NCBI GenBank assembly: GCA_947501475.1
Contig: CANMWA010000001.1
Coordinates: 1-64,000 of the forward strand
DNA length: 64,000 nt
Reading direction: 5' to 3'
Origin: an uncultured Aquimarina sp.
GTDB taxonomy: Bacteria; Bacteroidota; Bacteroidia; Flavobacteriales; Flavobacteriaceae
Of this stretch, positions 43,424-52,367 are shown one piece after another. The notes under the pieces are model-generated. The model saw nothing but the letters and a program-made list of their open reading frames with translations. It had not been told where the DNA came from and searched no databases. Positions within the stretch are counted from its first letter, which is position 1. Each line of letters opens with the position of its first letter. The position numbers were made by a program, and so were the translations under genes.

Positions 43424-44104
43424 ATGGTAAAAATTCTTCGCATTGTATTGAAAAGCCTAGTTGCTTTCTTACTCCTTAGCCCACTATGGGTACTAAGCTA
43501 CAGGTGGATAGATGTTCCTGCAACACCCCTAATGGGAATCCGTAAATTACAATCTAAACAAAAACACACCATCCAACATCGCTGGGTACCACTATCCCAA
43601 ATTTCTAAAGAGTTACAATTAGCAGTAATATGTAGCGAAGACCAACGCTTTACTGAGCATCAAGGTTTTGATACCAAAGCAATAGAAAAAGCAATTGCCG
43701 AACATAAAGCAGGGAAACGATTACGAGGTGCTAGTACGATCTCGCAACAAACCGCCAAAAACGTATTTTTATGGCCCAGCCGCAGTTGGATACGCAAAGG
43801 ATTAGAAAGCTATTTTACATTTTTAATCGAAAAACTCTGGACCAAAGAACGTATCCTCGAAATATATCTGAATAGTATAGAAATGGGTAACGGCATCTAT
43901 GGTGCAGAAGCTGCAGCACAATTTTGGTATAATAAACCCGCTAGCGATCTTAATCAGGAAGAAGCTGCAGCCATAGCTGCTATTTTGCCTAACCCCAGAA
44001 AGTTTTTGGCCAACCCCGCATCAGAATATACTCAAAAAAGAAAAGCATGGATCTTTATACAAATGCGCAATTACGGTACTTTAGTGTTTGATAAGCAACA
44101 GTAA
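43424..44104 (+). CDS. mtgA: Monofunctional biosynthetic peptidoglycan transglycosylase
   Basis: 226 residues. An N-terminal membrane helix (LKSLVAFLLLSPLWVLSYRW) anchors a GT51 domain with the catalytic Glu in CSEDQRFTEHQGFD, the RGASTISQQTAKNVFLW block, and the second Glu region RILEIYLNSIEMGNGIYGAE. It polymerises lipid II glycan strands without a transpeptidase domain. The next gene starts 1 bp after its stop, so they are coupled. Confidence 0.93.
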   Translation: MVKILRIVLKSLVAFLLLSPLWVLSYRWIDVPATPLMGIRKLQSKQKHTIQHRWVPLSQISKELQLAVICSEDQRFTEHQGFDTKAIEKAIAEHKAGKRLRGASTISQQTAKNVFLWPSRSWIRKGLESYFTFLIEKLWTKERILEIYLNSIEMGNGIYGAEAAAQFWYNKPASDLNQEEAAAIAAILPNPRKFLANPASEYTQKRKAWIFIQMRNYGTLVFDKQQ

Positions 44105-44105
44105 A

Positions 44106-44561
44106 ATGAATACAGAAGATATTAAGCACGAATTACTAGAACATTGCAAGAATTATGTAAACGAAAGACTGCAAAGGGTTCAAAATCTTGTTTCAGATAT
44201 TCAGCAATCTCTTACTTCTGAAACCAAGAGTACCGCAGGTGATAAACATGAAACCGGTCGTGCCATGCTACAACTAGAACGTGAAAAAGCGGGAGCACAA
44301 TTAGCCGAAGTTCAAAAACTACAAGAAATCTTGGCGAAGATTACTATTGCTCCTTCAAAAAACATTCGCTTAGGAAGTTTGGTAGCTACCTCACAAGGAA
44401 ATTATTTTCTTAGTATTTCGGCTGGTGCAATAACTGTAAAAAACACATCATATTTTGCCATCGCAGCCAATACTCCTATTGGCAAATTATTGTTGGGTAA
44501 AACTGCTGGAGAAACTATCTGTTTTAGAGATAAATCAATCAAGGTCAATGTAATAAATTAG
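44106..44561 (+). CDS. GreA/GreB-like C-terminal-domain protein
   Basis: 151 residues from ATG at 44106 (MNTEDIKHELLEHCKNYVNE); an upstream in-frame start at 44088 would overlap mtgA. The N-terminal half is coiled coil (about 1-75); the second half (LGSLVATSQGNYFLSISAGA; ANTPIGKLLLGKTAGETICF) resembles the C-terminal FKBP-like domain of GreA/GreB and Rnk proteins, with the GK.AGD-type motif near the end. Such proteins are often misnamed 3-oxoacyl-ACP synthase in Flavobacteriaceae. Likely an RNA-polymerase secondary-channel binder, but the acidic tip is not evident, so not a certain elongation factor. Confidence 0.7.
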   Translation: MNTEDIKHELLEHCKNYVNERLQRVQNLVSDIQQSLTSETKSTAGDKHETGRAMLQLEREKAGAQLAEVQKLQEILAKITIAPSKNIRLGSLVATSQGNYFLSISAGAITVKNTSYFAIAANTPIGKLLLGKTAGETICFRDKSIKVNVIN

Positions 44562-44677
44562 CAATTTTTAAATTTTATCATATATTTGCAACTGTTTTGT
44601 TGAAAATATGTTCCTACCCTTTATGCATATTTACAACAACATCAAAATTGGAATATAAATTTAAAAACAAGCCTCAA

Positions 44678-45796
44678 ATGAAAAAAGTAAGCTTATTGTT
44701 TGCAAGTATCTTTCTTGCCAGTACATTTTTAATCTCATGTAGTAGCGATGATAGTCCAGCAGATCAAGGTGGTGGTGATGGAGACCCTACAGGTGGAGGA
44801 GATCCAACTACTGAAGAAAACATCGAAGATCGAGAAATCCCTATATCAGAGCTTCAAAGCAAAATTACTATCGAAAATGGAACCTTTATAGCTGGTAAAG
44901 AAGCACCTGCTCCAAATGGCACCCTAGATTTTCAGTTGGGTATAACAGAACAAGAAGGACTTTTAAATAGTGGTTTTGACATTGTATTTTCTTCAACAAG
45001 CGCTACCGTTAAAGGTGCTTACGTTGTGTTAAAAGATGTAAATGGAAATAATGTTGATGGTTATTTTGATGCTGGATTCTCAAATAATTCAGGAGGTAAA
45101 ACAGCTACCATAAAAAAAGGAAGAAAAGCTACAGTAAATGGAAAAATGGCTGAAGAAAATGAACTTACTGTAAATGTAAATTTTGATGCGTCACTACAAC
45201 CCGGTAAATTTTGCTACGCCATTTGTATTTATGACGAAGCTGGTAATATCAGTCAAATCCAAGAAGTATGTGTAAATATTGAAGCATGGGGAGGTAATAC
45301 AGATATCGTGGGAGAGTGGATTTATAACAGATCTGAAGGTACTGTTATCGTGACTCCTGATAATACCACGGATATTTCTTGTGAAAATGGACAATCTATA
45401 ACAAATGTATCGACATATATTGAAGAAAGAGATACTTGGACATTAACTCTAAGCGAAGATGGTATTTATGTAGAAGTTTATGATGAATTAGGTCAGCGAT
45501 TAGATTATTTGCAATCAGAAAAAGATTGTGAGGCTGTATATTTTGAAGATGTAGACCTTGATAAATACTCAGGAAACTGGGCGTATAATGAACAAGCTAA
45601 AACGTTAACAACTATAGACTTTATGTATGAAGATTTATTGGATGCTACTAATAATGAAACGTATCCTGATGGATCAGTGTATTTTGAAGGTGCAAAAGTT
45701 GAAATAGTTAATGCAGAATTAAGAATTACAGAAACTTTTGATGATAACGGAGACGGTATTACAGAAACAGAAACATATATTTTCAAAAGAAAATAA
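44678..45796 (+). CDS. Secreted lipoprotein, hypothetical
   Basis: 372 residues from ATG at 44678 (MKKVSLLFASIFLASTFLIS followed by CSSDDS), a clear lipoprotein signal; the frame is open up to 44597 but a TATATTTG box at 44581-44588 and the signal position favour the later start. After a Gly/Asp-rich linker (PADQGGGDGDPTGGGDPTTE) come an Ig-like domain (about 60-215) and a lipocalin-like strand-rich end (VGEWIYNRSEGTVIV; YIEERDTWTLTLSEDGIYVE; FDDNGDGITETETYIFKRK). Similar to lipocalin-family surface lipoproteins of Flavobacteriaceae. Function unknown. It ends at a strong terminator. Confidence 0.75.
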   Translation: MKKVSLLFASIFLASTFLISCSSDDSPADQGGGDGDPTGGGDPTTEENIEDREIPISELQSKITIENGTFIAGKEAPAPNGTLDFQLGITEQEGLLNSGFDIVFSSTSATVKGAYVVLKDVNGNNVDGYFDAGFSNNSGGKTATIKKGRKATVNGKMAEENELTVNVNFDASLQPGKFCYAICIYDEAGNISQIQEVCVNIEAWGGNTDIVGEWIYNRSEGTVIVTPDNTTDISCENGQSITNVSTYIEERDTWTLTLSEDGIYVEVYDELGQRLDYLQSEKDCEAVYFEDVDLDKYSGNWAYNEQAKTLTTIDFMYEDLLDATNNETYPDGSVYFEGAKVEIVNAELRITETFDDNGDGITETETYIFKRK

Positions 45797-45819
45797 TCAC
45801 TTATTAAAAGATTAATTTT

Positions 45820-45857
45820 AATGCGGTTTTGACTTCTCGTCAAAACCGCATTTTTTT
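45820..45857 (+). terminator. Terminator after the 44678 lipoprotein gene
   Basis: AATGCGGTTTTGAC, loop TTCTC, GTCAAAACCGCATT, followed by more T: a perfect 14-bp stem. Confidence 0.92.
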
Positions 45858-46035
45858 ATACTAAACACTCCCTCCTATGGTATAAAAAAATGATTTTGAT
45901 TTAAATTTCTACAATTCAAGAAGCTTTACATCCTGAAACCAAAAAATACTGCTGGAGATACTTTTAGTTTTAATGAGAATGAAATTTCTATAAAAAGAGT
46001 AAATTGATCCGATTTTCACACAAAAACACAGTATC

Positions 46036-46863
46036 ATGAAAAATTTCCTCCTCTTAATTACCCTTGTTATTTTGATCGGTTGCAAAAACAATCAAACCAC
46101 CAAAAAGATTGAACCTGAAACTAAGGAAGAAGAACAAGAAGAAGTAACCCCTAAAAAGAAAAGACCCGTAGCACTCGAAAACAATAAGTTTTTCGAAGTC
46201 AATGGCAAAAAAATGCTGTACGGAGGAAAAGACAATAGTCAACACTTTGATATCACGGGATATGATCTAAAAGATGAACAGTTTCACTATGGTATAGGTA
46301 GAGAGCGGTTTCCAGCCATCCTCAAACCAGAGTTTATTACGATACAAGAAGCAGATACTACTTGGGCAGATGATACACGGTTTTTGGTAGCCTATTCTGG
46401 TGATGATGTAAAAGCATATTCGGTAAAAGACCTTACAAGACACGAGGTCGTAAATGATGTTTTAAATGGAAAACCAATTATGGCAGTTTATTGTATTCTT
46501 GCTGATCTGGGTGCTATTTATGAGCGCCAATATGGGGATAAAGAACTAACTTTTGCACTGAGTGGATACACTTATTATGATGATGAGGTGTGGAATGGTC
46601 TTGACGGATTTGTGTTATGGGATAGAGAAACCGAAAGCCTTTGGTGGCCTCTTATCGATAGAGCAGTATCCGGTCCTCTGAAAGGTGTTCGGTTTTTAGA
46701 AATGGATAAAGCAAATTGGAAAGATACCACTTGGGGAGCAATAAAGAAATCCTATCCTAATGCAAAAGTGCTCAAATCTGGGCAAGATTTTGAACGACCA
46801 AAAACCTGGAAAAAACTTGATGATGTTACTGAAATAGTAAAAAACTATACTAAAAAAGAATAG
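46036..46863 (+). CDS. DUF3179 domain lipoprotein
   Basis: 275 residues. A lipobox (LVILIGC) is followed by a charged linker (KIEPETKEEEQEEVTPKKKR) and a DUF3179 domain with its usual blocks: RFPAILKPEFITIQEADTTW, KPIMAVYCILADLGAIYERQ (this family often has CPLC here; only one Cys is kept), DGFVLWDRETESLWWPLIDR and AVSGPLKG. The enzymatic role of DUF3179 is not established. Convergent features are absent; the next gene on the same strand is the alpha/beta hydrolase 99 bp later. Confidence 0.82.
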   Translation: MKNFLLLITLVILIGCKNNQTTKKIEPETKEEEQEEVTPKKKRPVALENNKFFEVNGKKMLYGGKDNSQHFDITGYDLKDEQFHYGIGRERFPAILKPEFITIQEADTTWADDTRFLVAYSGDDVKAYSVKDLTRHEVVNDVLNGKPIMAVYCILADLGAIYERQYGDKELTFALSGYTYYDDEVWNGLDGFVLWDRETESLWWPLIDRAVSGPLKGVRFLEMDKANWKDTTWGAIKKSYPNAKVLKSGQDFERPKTWKKLDDVTEIVKNYTKKE

Positions 46864-46962
46864 AAAATACCAAATTAAAGATATCTTACTATTAAAATCT
46901 TATTCGTTTTGGCATACAAAAATGATTTTAAGTAAATTGCTCCCATAAATCATTACCTTATT

Positions 46963-47895
46963 ATGAATAAGCTTTTTTTATTAACGCTATTGGGGATATT
47001 ACTTTTTTCGTGTAAACCTTACGAAAATATTAAAGTCAGAAAAAATCAAATCACCTATGAAGATTTCAGAGAAGATCAAAGGCTATATCCTACAGATGAT
47101 GGTTTACTAAAATATATTGATAAAGGAAAAGGCCCTGCTATTGTTTTGTTACATGGTGTACCCACCTCGGGATGGTTATACCGCAAAATGATAGACCCTT
47201 TTGTCGAAAAAGGATATCGTGTAATTGTACCAGATATGTTGGGGTATGGGTCTAGTGATTCTCCCGACGGTTTTGAGATATATAATGCAGAAAATCATGC
47301 CAAACGCCTACTACAACTTATGGAAGCATTGGGCATCGAGACTTGGTCACATGTAATGCATGATGCTGGCGGTTTATGGACATGGGAGTTGATGAAACAA
47401 GCCCCTGATAAAATTGAAAAGCTAATTGTACTTAATACTATTATCTATGAAGATGGGTTTTATCCACCAGTAAGAATGAAACCAGGGGGGTTAGCTAAAA
47501 CAGCCATGTGGGGATATCGTAATGGGGTAACAACGAATACGCTGTTAAAAAACCTATTTGAACAAGGATTAAAAGAAAACACCCTCAATGTATTAGATGT
47601 CGAGGGATATAAAACCCCTCTATTAGAAGGCAAAACAAAAGCGATGTATTATTTTTTTAGTCAAACGTGTAATGAGTTACCCGATTATACCGATGTTTTC
47701 GAAAATATCAATATTCCAGTTTCAGTAATATGGGGGATTCATGATACTATGTTACAATGGCCTCCTCAAGAAAATAGAGTGACCAATGCTCTAAAAATAA
47801 ACCCAGAAGATATTCATTTTGTTGACGAAAAACATTTCATCCAAGAAACAAAAGCCGAAGAAATTTTTTACAAAATCTTAGATTTTCTTAATTAA
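46963..47895 (+). CDS. Alpha/beta-hydrolase lipoprotein with Asp nucleophile
   Basis: 310 residues. A lipobox (LLFSCKPY) is followed by a full alpha/beta-hydrolase fold. The oxyanion-hole block is VLLHGVPTSGWLYRK, then VIVPDMLGYGSSDSP. The nucleophile elbow reads VMHDAGGLWTWE: an Asp, as in haloalkane dehalogenases and epoxide hydrolases, not Ser. The acid is in WGIHDTMLQW and the base His in VDEKHFIQE. A haloalkane dehalogenase-like or epoxide hydrolase-like activity in the periplasm is the best guess; substrate unknown. Confidence 0.83.
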   Translation: MNKLFLLTLLGILLFSCKPYENIKVRKNQITYEDFREDQRLYPTDDGLLKYIDKGKGPAIVLLHGVPTSGWLYRKMIDPFVEKGYRVIVPDMLGYGSSDSPDGFEIYNAENHAKRLLQLMEALGIETWSHVMHDAGGLWTWELMKQAPDKIEKLIVLNTIIYEDGFYPPVRMKPGGLAKTAMWGYRNGVTTNTLLKNLFEQGLKENTLNVLDVEGYKTPLLEGKTKAMYYFFSQTCNELPDYTDVFENINIPVSVIWGIHDTMLQWPPQENRVTNALKINPEDIHFVDEKHFIQETKAEEIFYKILDFLN

Positions 47896-47923
47896 GTGAA
47901 AACTCTATTTTGAAATAGTCTAC

Positions 47924-48277
47924 TTAATTTAAACTGAAATTCTTTACCCAGTTTTTTAATTCAATCCTAAAAATTGTGCCGTTTAGTAATTCGTAGATTT
48001 GATCTAATTCTTCTCGATTAACAGCAAGATCAATTTTTTCTGAAGGAGTTCTTAACAGTAATGACTTACAGTTTTGAGAATTCATACAATCATTACAACA
48101 TTGTGTTTGTTTTGTTGCTATACAAAAATCCAAAAAATCCTTTAATTCATTTATTGTTAATAGAAACCCTATGTCTCTAAATACCAACTGAATCTTGTGT
48201 TTTGAAGAATCCATTTCTTTTTTCCAAAAGAATGAAATCCCAATCTCGTTACTGAAAATTTTATCTATTGGGTTCAT
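47924..48277 (-). CDS. DUF6686-like small protein with Cys cluster
   Basis: 117 residues. The strand-rich start (KHKIQLVFRDIGFLLTINEL) and the cluster QCCNDCMNSQNCKSLLLRTP are reminiscent of the DUF6686 family of Bacteroidota; the CCxxC...C group could bind a metal. The tail (EELDQIYELLNGTIFRIELK) is helical then strand. No signal peptide. Convergent with the hydrolase gene, upstream of recJ on the complementary strand order. Function unknown. Confidence 0.65.
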   Translation of the reverse strand: MNPIDKIFSNEIGISFFWKKEMDSSKHKIQLVFRDIGFLLTINELKDFLDFCIATKQTQCCNDCMNSQNCKSLLLRTPSEKIDLAVNREELDQIYELLNGTIFRIELKNWVKNFSLN

Positions 48278-48378
48278 GTTTGAATCTATCTTTGATTCAA
48301 AAATAGTAATTATTTATATTTAATCTAAATAAAAATAGTTTAATTTATCTACAGACTCCGCTCAAGATGATAGAAATA

Positions 48379-50082
48379 CTAATTAATGTCTTTTAATTTC
48401 AATTGTAAAGAAACCTTACCATTCCATTCGTTTTCATCGATAGTATAAGCAGCTTTAAAGTGTTGTTTATCACATATCAGATCATGTTTATCACCTAAGC
48501 CAAAACCAATAGCGCCAATTGCTACTTTCCCTTTCTCAACCTTACATTTTAGGTGCTTGTCATCTGCCCCTACACATTTTCCATATCCAGTGTCTAATAA
48601 TCCTTCAGTCATAAAAACTGGTGACATATTACCTGGACCATGAGGTGCAAATTGTTTCAGAATACGATAAAATTTAGGAGTTATTTGGTCTAATTCAATA
48701 GGTATGTCAATAGAAATCTCTGGGGTAAGCAATGTTGTATCTATGGTAGCAGCAACAACCTCTTCAAATTTTTGCTTAAAAGACACATATTGTTCTTCCA
48801 TTAAAGTTAATCCTGCTGCATATTTATGACCTCCAAACTGTTCTATATGATCAGCACATGCATTCAAGGCATTGTATACATCAAACCCTTTTACTGATCT
48901 TGCTGAAGCCGCTAACTTTTCTCCGCTTTTGGTAAAAACAAGTGTCGGACGATAATACGTTTCGGTTAATCTAGAAGCCACAATACCAATTACTCCCTTG
49001 TGCCAATTTTCTTTGTATACAACAGTTGTGTATCGATCTTCTTCTTTGTTTTGAAGTATTTGCGACAAAGCTTCTTCGGTAATGCTTTTATCTGCTTCTT
49101 TTCGATCACTATTATACAGTTCTATTTCTGAAGCATATTGTAATGCTGATTCAAAATTTTCTTCAGTAAGAAGGGTAACAGCATGTAATCCATGTTTCAT
49201 CCTTCCGGCTGCATTAATTCTTGGTGCAATGATAAATACAACATCGGTAATGGTTAATGTTTCTTTTTTAACTTGGGATAACATTGCCTTAAACCCTATT
49301 CTTGGATTTTCATTGATTACAAGTAATCCATAATATGCCAAAATCCTATTCTCTCCAGTTATAGGAACAATATCTGCCCCAATTGCTGTAGCTACAAGGT
49401 CTAAGTAAGGCAATAAATCATCGGTTTTTTGTCCCTGATTACTTGCCAATGCTTGTATCAATTTAAATCCTACTCCACAGCCACATAATTCTTTATAAGG
49501 ATACTCACAATCATCGCGCTTCGGGTCTAAAACTGCAACTGCTTTTGGTATCTCATCTCCTGGTCTGTGGTGGTCGCAAATAATAAAATCTATATCTTTT
49601 GATTTGGCATAAGCTACTTTTTCAATCGCTTTAATACCACAATCTAAAGCAATAATTAATGAGATGTCATTATCATGAGCGTAATCGATGCCTTTATACG
49701 AAACCCCATAACCTTCAGCATATCGATCTGGGATATAGGTAGCAATTTGAGGAGATTGTGTTTTTAGATAAGAGGACATTAATGCTACTGATGTGGTACC
49801 ATCTACATCATAATCTCCATACACCATTATGTTTTCGCCATTGGTAATTGCTTTTTCGATTCTTTGAACTGCTAGATCCATATCTTTCATTAGAAAAGGA
49901 TCATGCAAATCTTCTAGTTCGGGTCTAAAGAATTTTTTTGCCTGATCATATGTTTCTATACCTCTTTGAATCAACAGCGATGCAATTATTGTATCAACAT
50001 TTAAGGCTTTTGCCAAATCGTTTACTAGTGCTGTATTTGGTTTAGGTTTTAGTGTCCATCTCATTGGTGTAGTGTATTCCAA
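48379..50082 (-). CDS. recJ: Single-stranded-DNA exonuclease RecJ
   Basis: 567 residues. DHH phosphoesterase motifs are present: MVYGDYDVDGTTSVALMS (motif I), ALDCGIKA (II), CDHHRPGDEIP (III, the DHH), the later APRINAAGRMKHG, and the DHHA1 part with SARSVKGFDVYNAL and FGGHKYAAGLTL. RecJ degrades single-stranded DNA 5' to 3' in recombination and mismatch repair. The ATG at 50082 gives MEYTTPMRWTLKPK; the second Met (MRWTLKPKPN) is an equally common start in relatives. Confidence 0.95.
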   Translation of the reverse strand: MEYTTPMRWTLKPKPNTALVNDLAKALNVDTIIASLLIQRGIETYDQAKKFFRPELEDLHDPFLMKDMDLAVQRIEKAITNGENIMVYGDYDVDGTTSVALMSSYLKTQSPQIATYIPDRYAEGYGVSYKGIDYAHDNDISLIIALDCGIKAIEKVAYAKSKDIDFIICDHHRPGDEIPKAVAVLDPKRDDCEYPYKELCGCGVGFKLIQALASNQGQKTDDLLPYLDLVATAIGADIVPITGENRILAYYGLLVINENPRIGFKAMLSQVKKETLTITDVVFIIAPRINAAGRMKHGLHAVTLLTEENFESALQYASEIELYNSDRKEADKSITEEALSQILQNKEEDRYTTVVYKENWHKGVIGIVASRLTETYYRPTLVFTKSGEKLAASARSVKGFDVYNALNACADHIEQFGGHKYAAGLTLMEEQYVSFKQKFEEVVAATIDTTLLTPEISIDIPIELDQITPKFYRILKQFAPHGPGNMSPVFMTEGLLDTGYGKCVGADDKHLKCKVEKGKVAIGAIGFGLGDKHDLICDKQHFKAAYTIDENEWNGKVSLQLKLKDIN

Positions 50083-50195
50083 GTATTAAAAAATCCAAAG
50101 TACAAAAAACATCTCGACCACTCTTGGTTTGACATTAGTTTTGTATTTTGCTTTCCTAAAAAAATTAAGTTTAAACTCAAATAATACAAATACAC

Positions 50196-50786
50196 ATGCC
50201 ATTAGTAACACCTCTTTCTGCCGATCATGATATAGAGACCAAAGAATTAGCAGAATTCTTTAATGAAACTCTAGGTTTTTGTCCAAACTCGGTACTCACT
50301 ATGCAAAGGAGACCTGCTATTTCTAAAGCTTTTATCAATCTTAATAAAGCAGTTATGGCCAATGAGGGGCGGGTGACCTCTGCGTTAAAACGTATGATTG
50401 CTTGGGTAAGCAGTAATGCTACAGGATGTAGATATTGCCAGGCGCATGCTATTAGAGCTGCCGAACGATATGGCGCTGAGCAAGAGCAACTAGATAACAT
50501 CTGGGAGTATAAAACTCATCCTGCATTTAGCGACGCAGAACGTGCTGCTCTTGATTTCTCATTAGCTGCATCGGTAATTCCAAATGCTGTTGATGATTCG
50601 ATCAAATCAGCATTATACAAACACTGGAACGAAGGTGAAATTGTAGAAATGTTGGGGGTTATTTCTTTATTTGGATACCTAAATAGATGGAATGACTCTA
50701 TGGGAACTACAGTAGAAGGCGGCGCAATTGAATCTGGTGAACAATACCTGGGTAAACACGGCTGGGAAAAGGGAAAACATGTTTAG
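50196..50786 (+). CDS. Carboxymuconolactone decarboxylase / AhpD-like peroxidase-related protein
   Basis: 196 residues. The AhpD-type active site is SSNATGCRYCQAHAIRAAER (about residues 66-85), with the CxxC pair and the downstream His. The flanking regions (LGFCPNSVLTMQRRPAISKA; ALDFSLAASVIPNAVDDSIK) match peroxidase-related members of the family. It is likely a thiol-dependent peroxidase or disulfide reductase in the cytosol. Divergent from recJ and convergent with the response regulator, with a bidirectional terminator between. Confidence 0.88.
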   Translation: MPLVTPLSADHDIETKELAEFFNETLGFCPNSVLTMQRRPAISKAFINLNKAVMANEGRVTSALKRMIAWVSSNATGCRYCQAHAIRAAERYGAEQEQLDNIWEYKTHPAFSDAERAALDFSLAASVIPNAVDDSIKSALYKHWNEGEIVEMLGVISLFGYLNRWNDSMGTTVEGGAIESGEQYLGKHGWEKGKHV

Positions 50787-50799
50787 TCTTTATAGAAAA

Positions 50800-50838
50800 A
50801 ATACACCTTATAGGTTTTGAAAACCTATAAGGTGTATT
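50800..50838. terminator. Bidirectional terminator
   Basis: AATACACCTTATAGGTTT and its exact reverse complement around a TGA loop, 18-bp stem, with A/T-rich flanks on both sides. It ends the AhpD-like gene (+) and the response-regulator operon (-). Confidence 0.88.
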
Positions 50839-50857
50839 TAATTATAAGTTGAAGAAC

Positions 50858-51511
50858 TTAAACCGAAATAATCTTCTCTTTTACAGCTTTTACAATTAAT
50901 CCTGCGGTGTTTTTTACACCCAATTTATCCATTAAGTTTTTTCGATGGCCTTCGACGGTTCTATCACTCAGGAAAAGTTTTTCAGCAATTTCTGCAGTTG
51001 TCAATTCGTGAGTTATAAGTTCTAAGACTTCTAATTCTCTAGAAGTAAGGTGATAATCTTTACCGATAACTGGAGGTCTAGCAGCCTTATGCTTAAGTCC
51101 TTTTAGCAAAGCTTCAGAAACAAAAGAATTAAAATAAAACCCTTTTTCATACACAGCTCTAATTGCTTCTTCTAGCTCTTGTTGATTGGTATCTTTTAAT
51201 AAATATCCATTTGCTCCAACTTCCATCAAATAAGAAATCATTCTTTCTTCTTTGTGCATGGTTAAGATAATAATTCTTAGATCTGGGTATAGTTCTTGTA
51301 ATTTTAATGTTGTATCCACCCCATTCATGTCCCCCATCTCCAAATCCAAAAGGATAACATCGGGAACTTCATTATTAAGTTTTGTCAATAGGTCCTTACC
51401 GCTAACGGCTTCTAAAACCAATGAAATACCTGGCATTTTACTTAGTAATAATTTTATCCCTTCACGGAATAAATTATGATCATCTATTAGCCCTAATTTT
51501 ATAGTCTCCAT
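50858..51511 (-). CDS. LuxR/NarL-type response regulator
   Basis: 217 residues. The receiver domain (1-120) has the acidic pocket LIDDHNLF, the phospho-Asp in PDVILLDLEMGDMNG (about 56) and the Lys in LLKDTN. The GerE-type HTH is at about 148-210 (LTSRELEVLELITHELTTAE; IAEKLFLSDRTVEGHRKNLM). Cognate kinase is encoded 27 bp upstream. Last gene of a five-gene minus operon beginning at 54582. Confidence 0.95.
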   Translation of the reverse strand: METIKLGLIDDHNLFREGIKLLLSKMPGISLVLEAVSGKDLLTKLNNEVPDVILLDLEMGDMNGVDTTLKLQELYPDLRIIILTMHKEERMISYLMEVGANGYLLKDTNQQELEEAIRAVYEKGFYFNSFVSEALLKGLKHKAARPPVIGKDYHLTSRELEVLELITHELTTAEIAEKLFLSDRTVEGHRKNLMDKLGVKNTAGLIVKAVKEKIISV

Positions 51512-51538
51512 GATTGTGGTATTGTGTTAATTTTGTCC

Positions 51539-52339
51539 TTATGGGCATATAATTTTAACCTTCATTCCTGAAGTTTCTTCCAGAAAATGGATGCTCCCTG
51601 ATAGTACCGATATCCTACTCTCTATATTTTTAAGGCCTAAGCCTTTTTTAAGAGAAAGGTTTTGGTAATCTATTCCTTTTCCGTTATCGTTATATAAAAT
51701 TACCAATCCTTCGTTTTCATTTTCTAGCTCAATAGTTATAGCTGAAGCTTCGGCATGTTTAATCGTATTGGTAATTAATTCCTGAATAATGCGATATATA
51801 TTTAGCTCTTTTGATTTTACTATAGTCTTCCTGCTATTATTTTTAAAATCAATAGTAATATTTCCTGAATCGTTTATGGTTTGCGCCAAGCTATCAATAG
51901 CTTCTATAAGCCCTAATTTTTCTAAAACTACAGGCCTCAGATCTTGTGAAATATTACGTACACTTTGGATCATATCATCCATAAAACCGCTCGCTTTTTT
52001 GGTTATGCTTTTAAGTTCTTCTGCTGGTAATTGTGGAGTAATTTGACCAAAATACAACTTGGTAGTGGTTAACATAGCTCCCACATCATCATGTAACTCT
52101 TTTGCTATTCTATTTCTCTCATTCTCCTGGCTAAGAATCGAGGTTTTCAATAATTCTTTTTGATAATCAGATTCTACTTTTTGATGCTCTTTCTGTTGAG
52201 CTAGCAATCTGCGTTGATATAGAATAAAAAATATAATCACTGATAATGACAGTAAAAAAATTACCACCATACCAATGATTATAATTTTTAGCGCTATGTC
52301 TTCTTCGGATTCACCCATATCGCAATTATATATAAACAA
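51539..52339 (-). CDS. HisKA_3-type sensor histidine kinase
   Basis: 266 residues. One membrane helix (IIIIGMVVIFLLSLSVIIFF, about 14-35), coiled coil, then the phospho-acceptor His in ERNRIAKELHDDVGAMLTTT (about 82) and a HATPase domain with NIYRIIQELITNTIKHAEAS and YNDNGKGIDYQ. There is almost no periplasmic part (about 13 residues before the helix), so sensing must be by the membrane helix or by partner proteins. The three genes before it in the operon (two with CPPTC tails, one multi-span protein) are the natural candidates. Confidence 0.93.
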   Translation of the reverse strand: MFIYNCDMGESEEDIALKIIIIGMVVIFLLSLSVIIFFILYQRRLLAQQKEHQKVESDYQKELLKTSILSQENERNRIAKELHDDVGAMLTTTKLYFGQITPQLPAEELKSITKKASGFMDDMIQSVRNISQDLRPVVLEKLGLIEAIDSLAQTINDSGNITIDFKNNSRKTIVKSKELNIYRIIQELITNTIKHAEASAITIELENENEGLVILYNDNGKGIDYQNLSLKKGLGLKNIESRISVLSGSIHFLEETSGMKVKIICP

Positions 52340-52367
52340 ATAGCTACATTAAATTAAAAAATAATAA

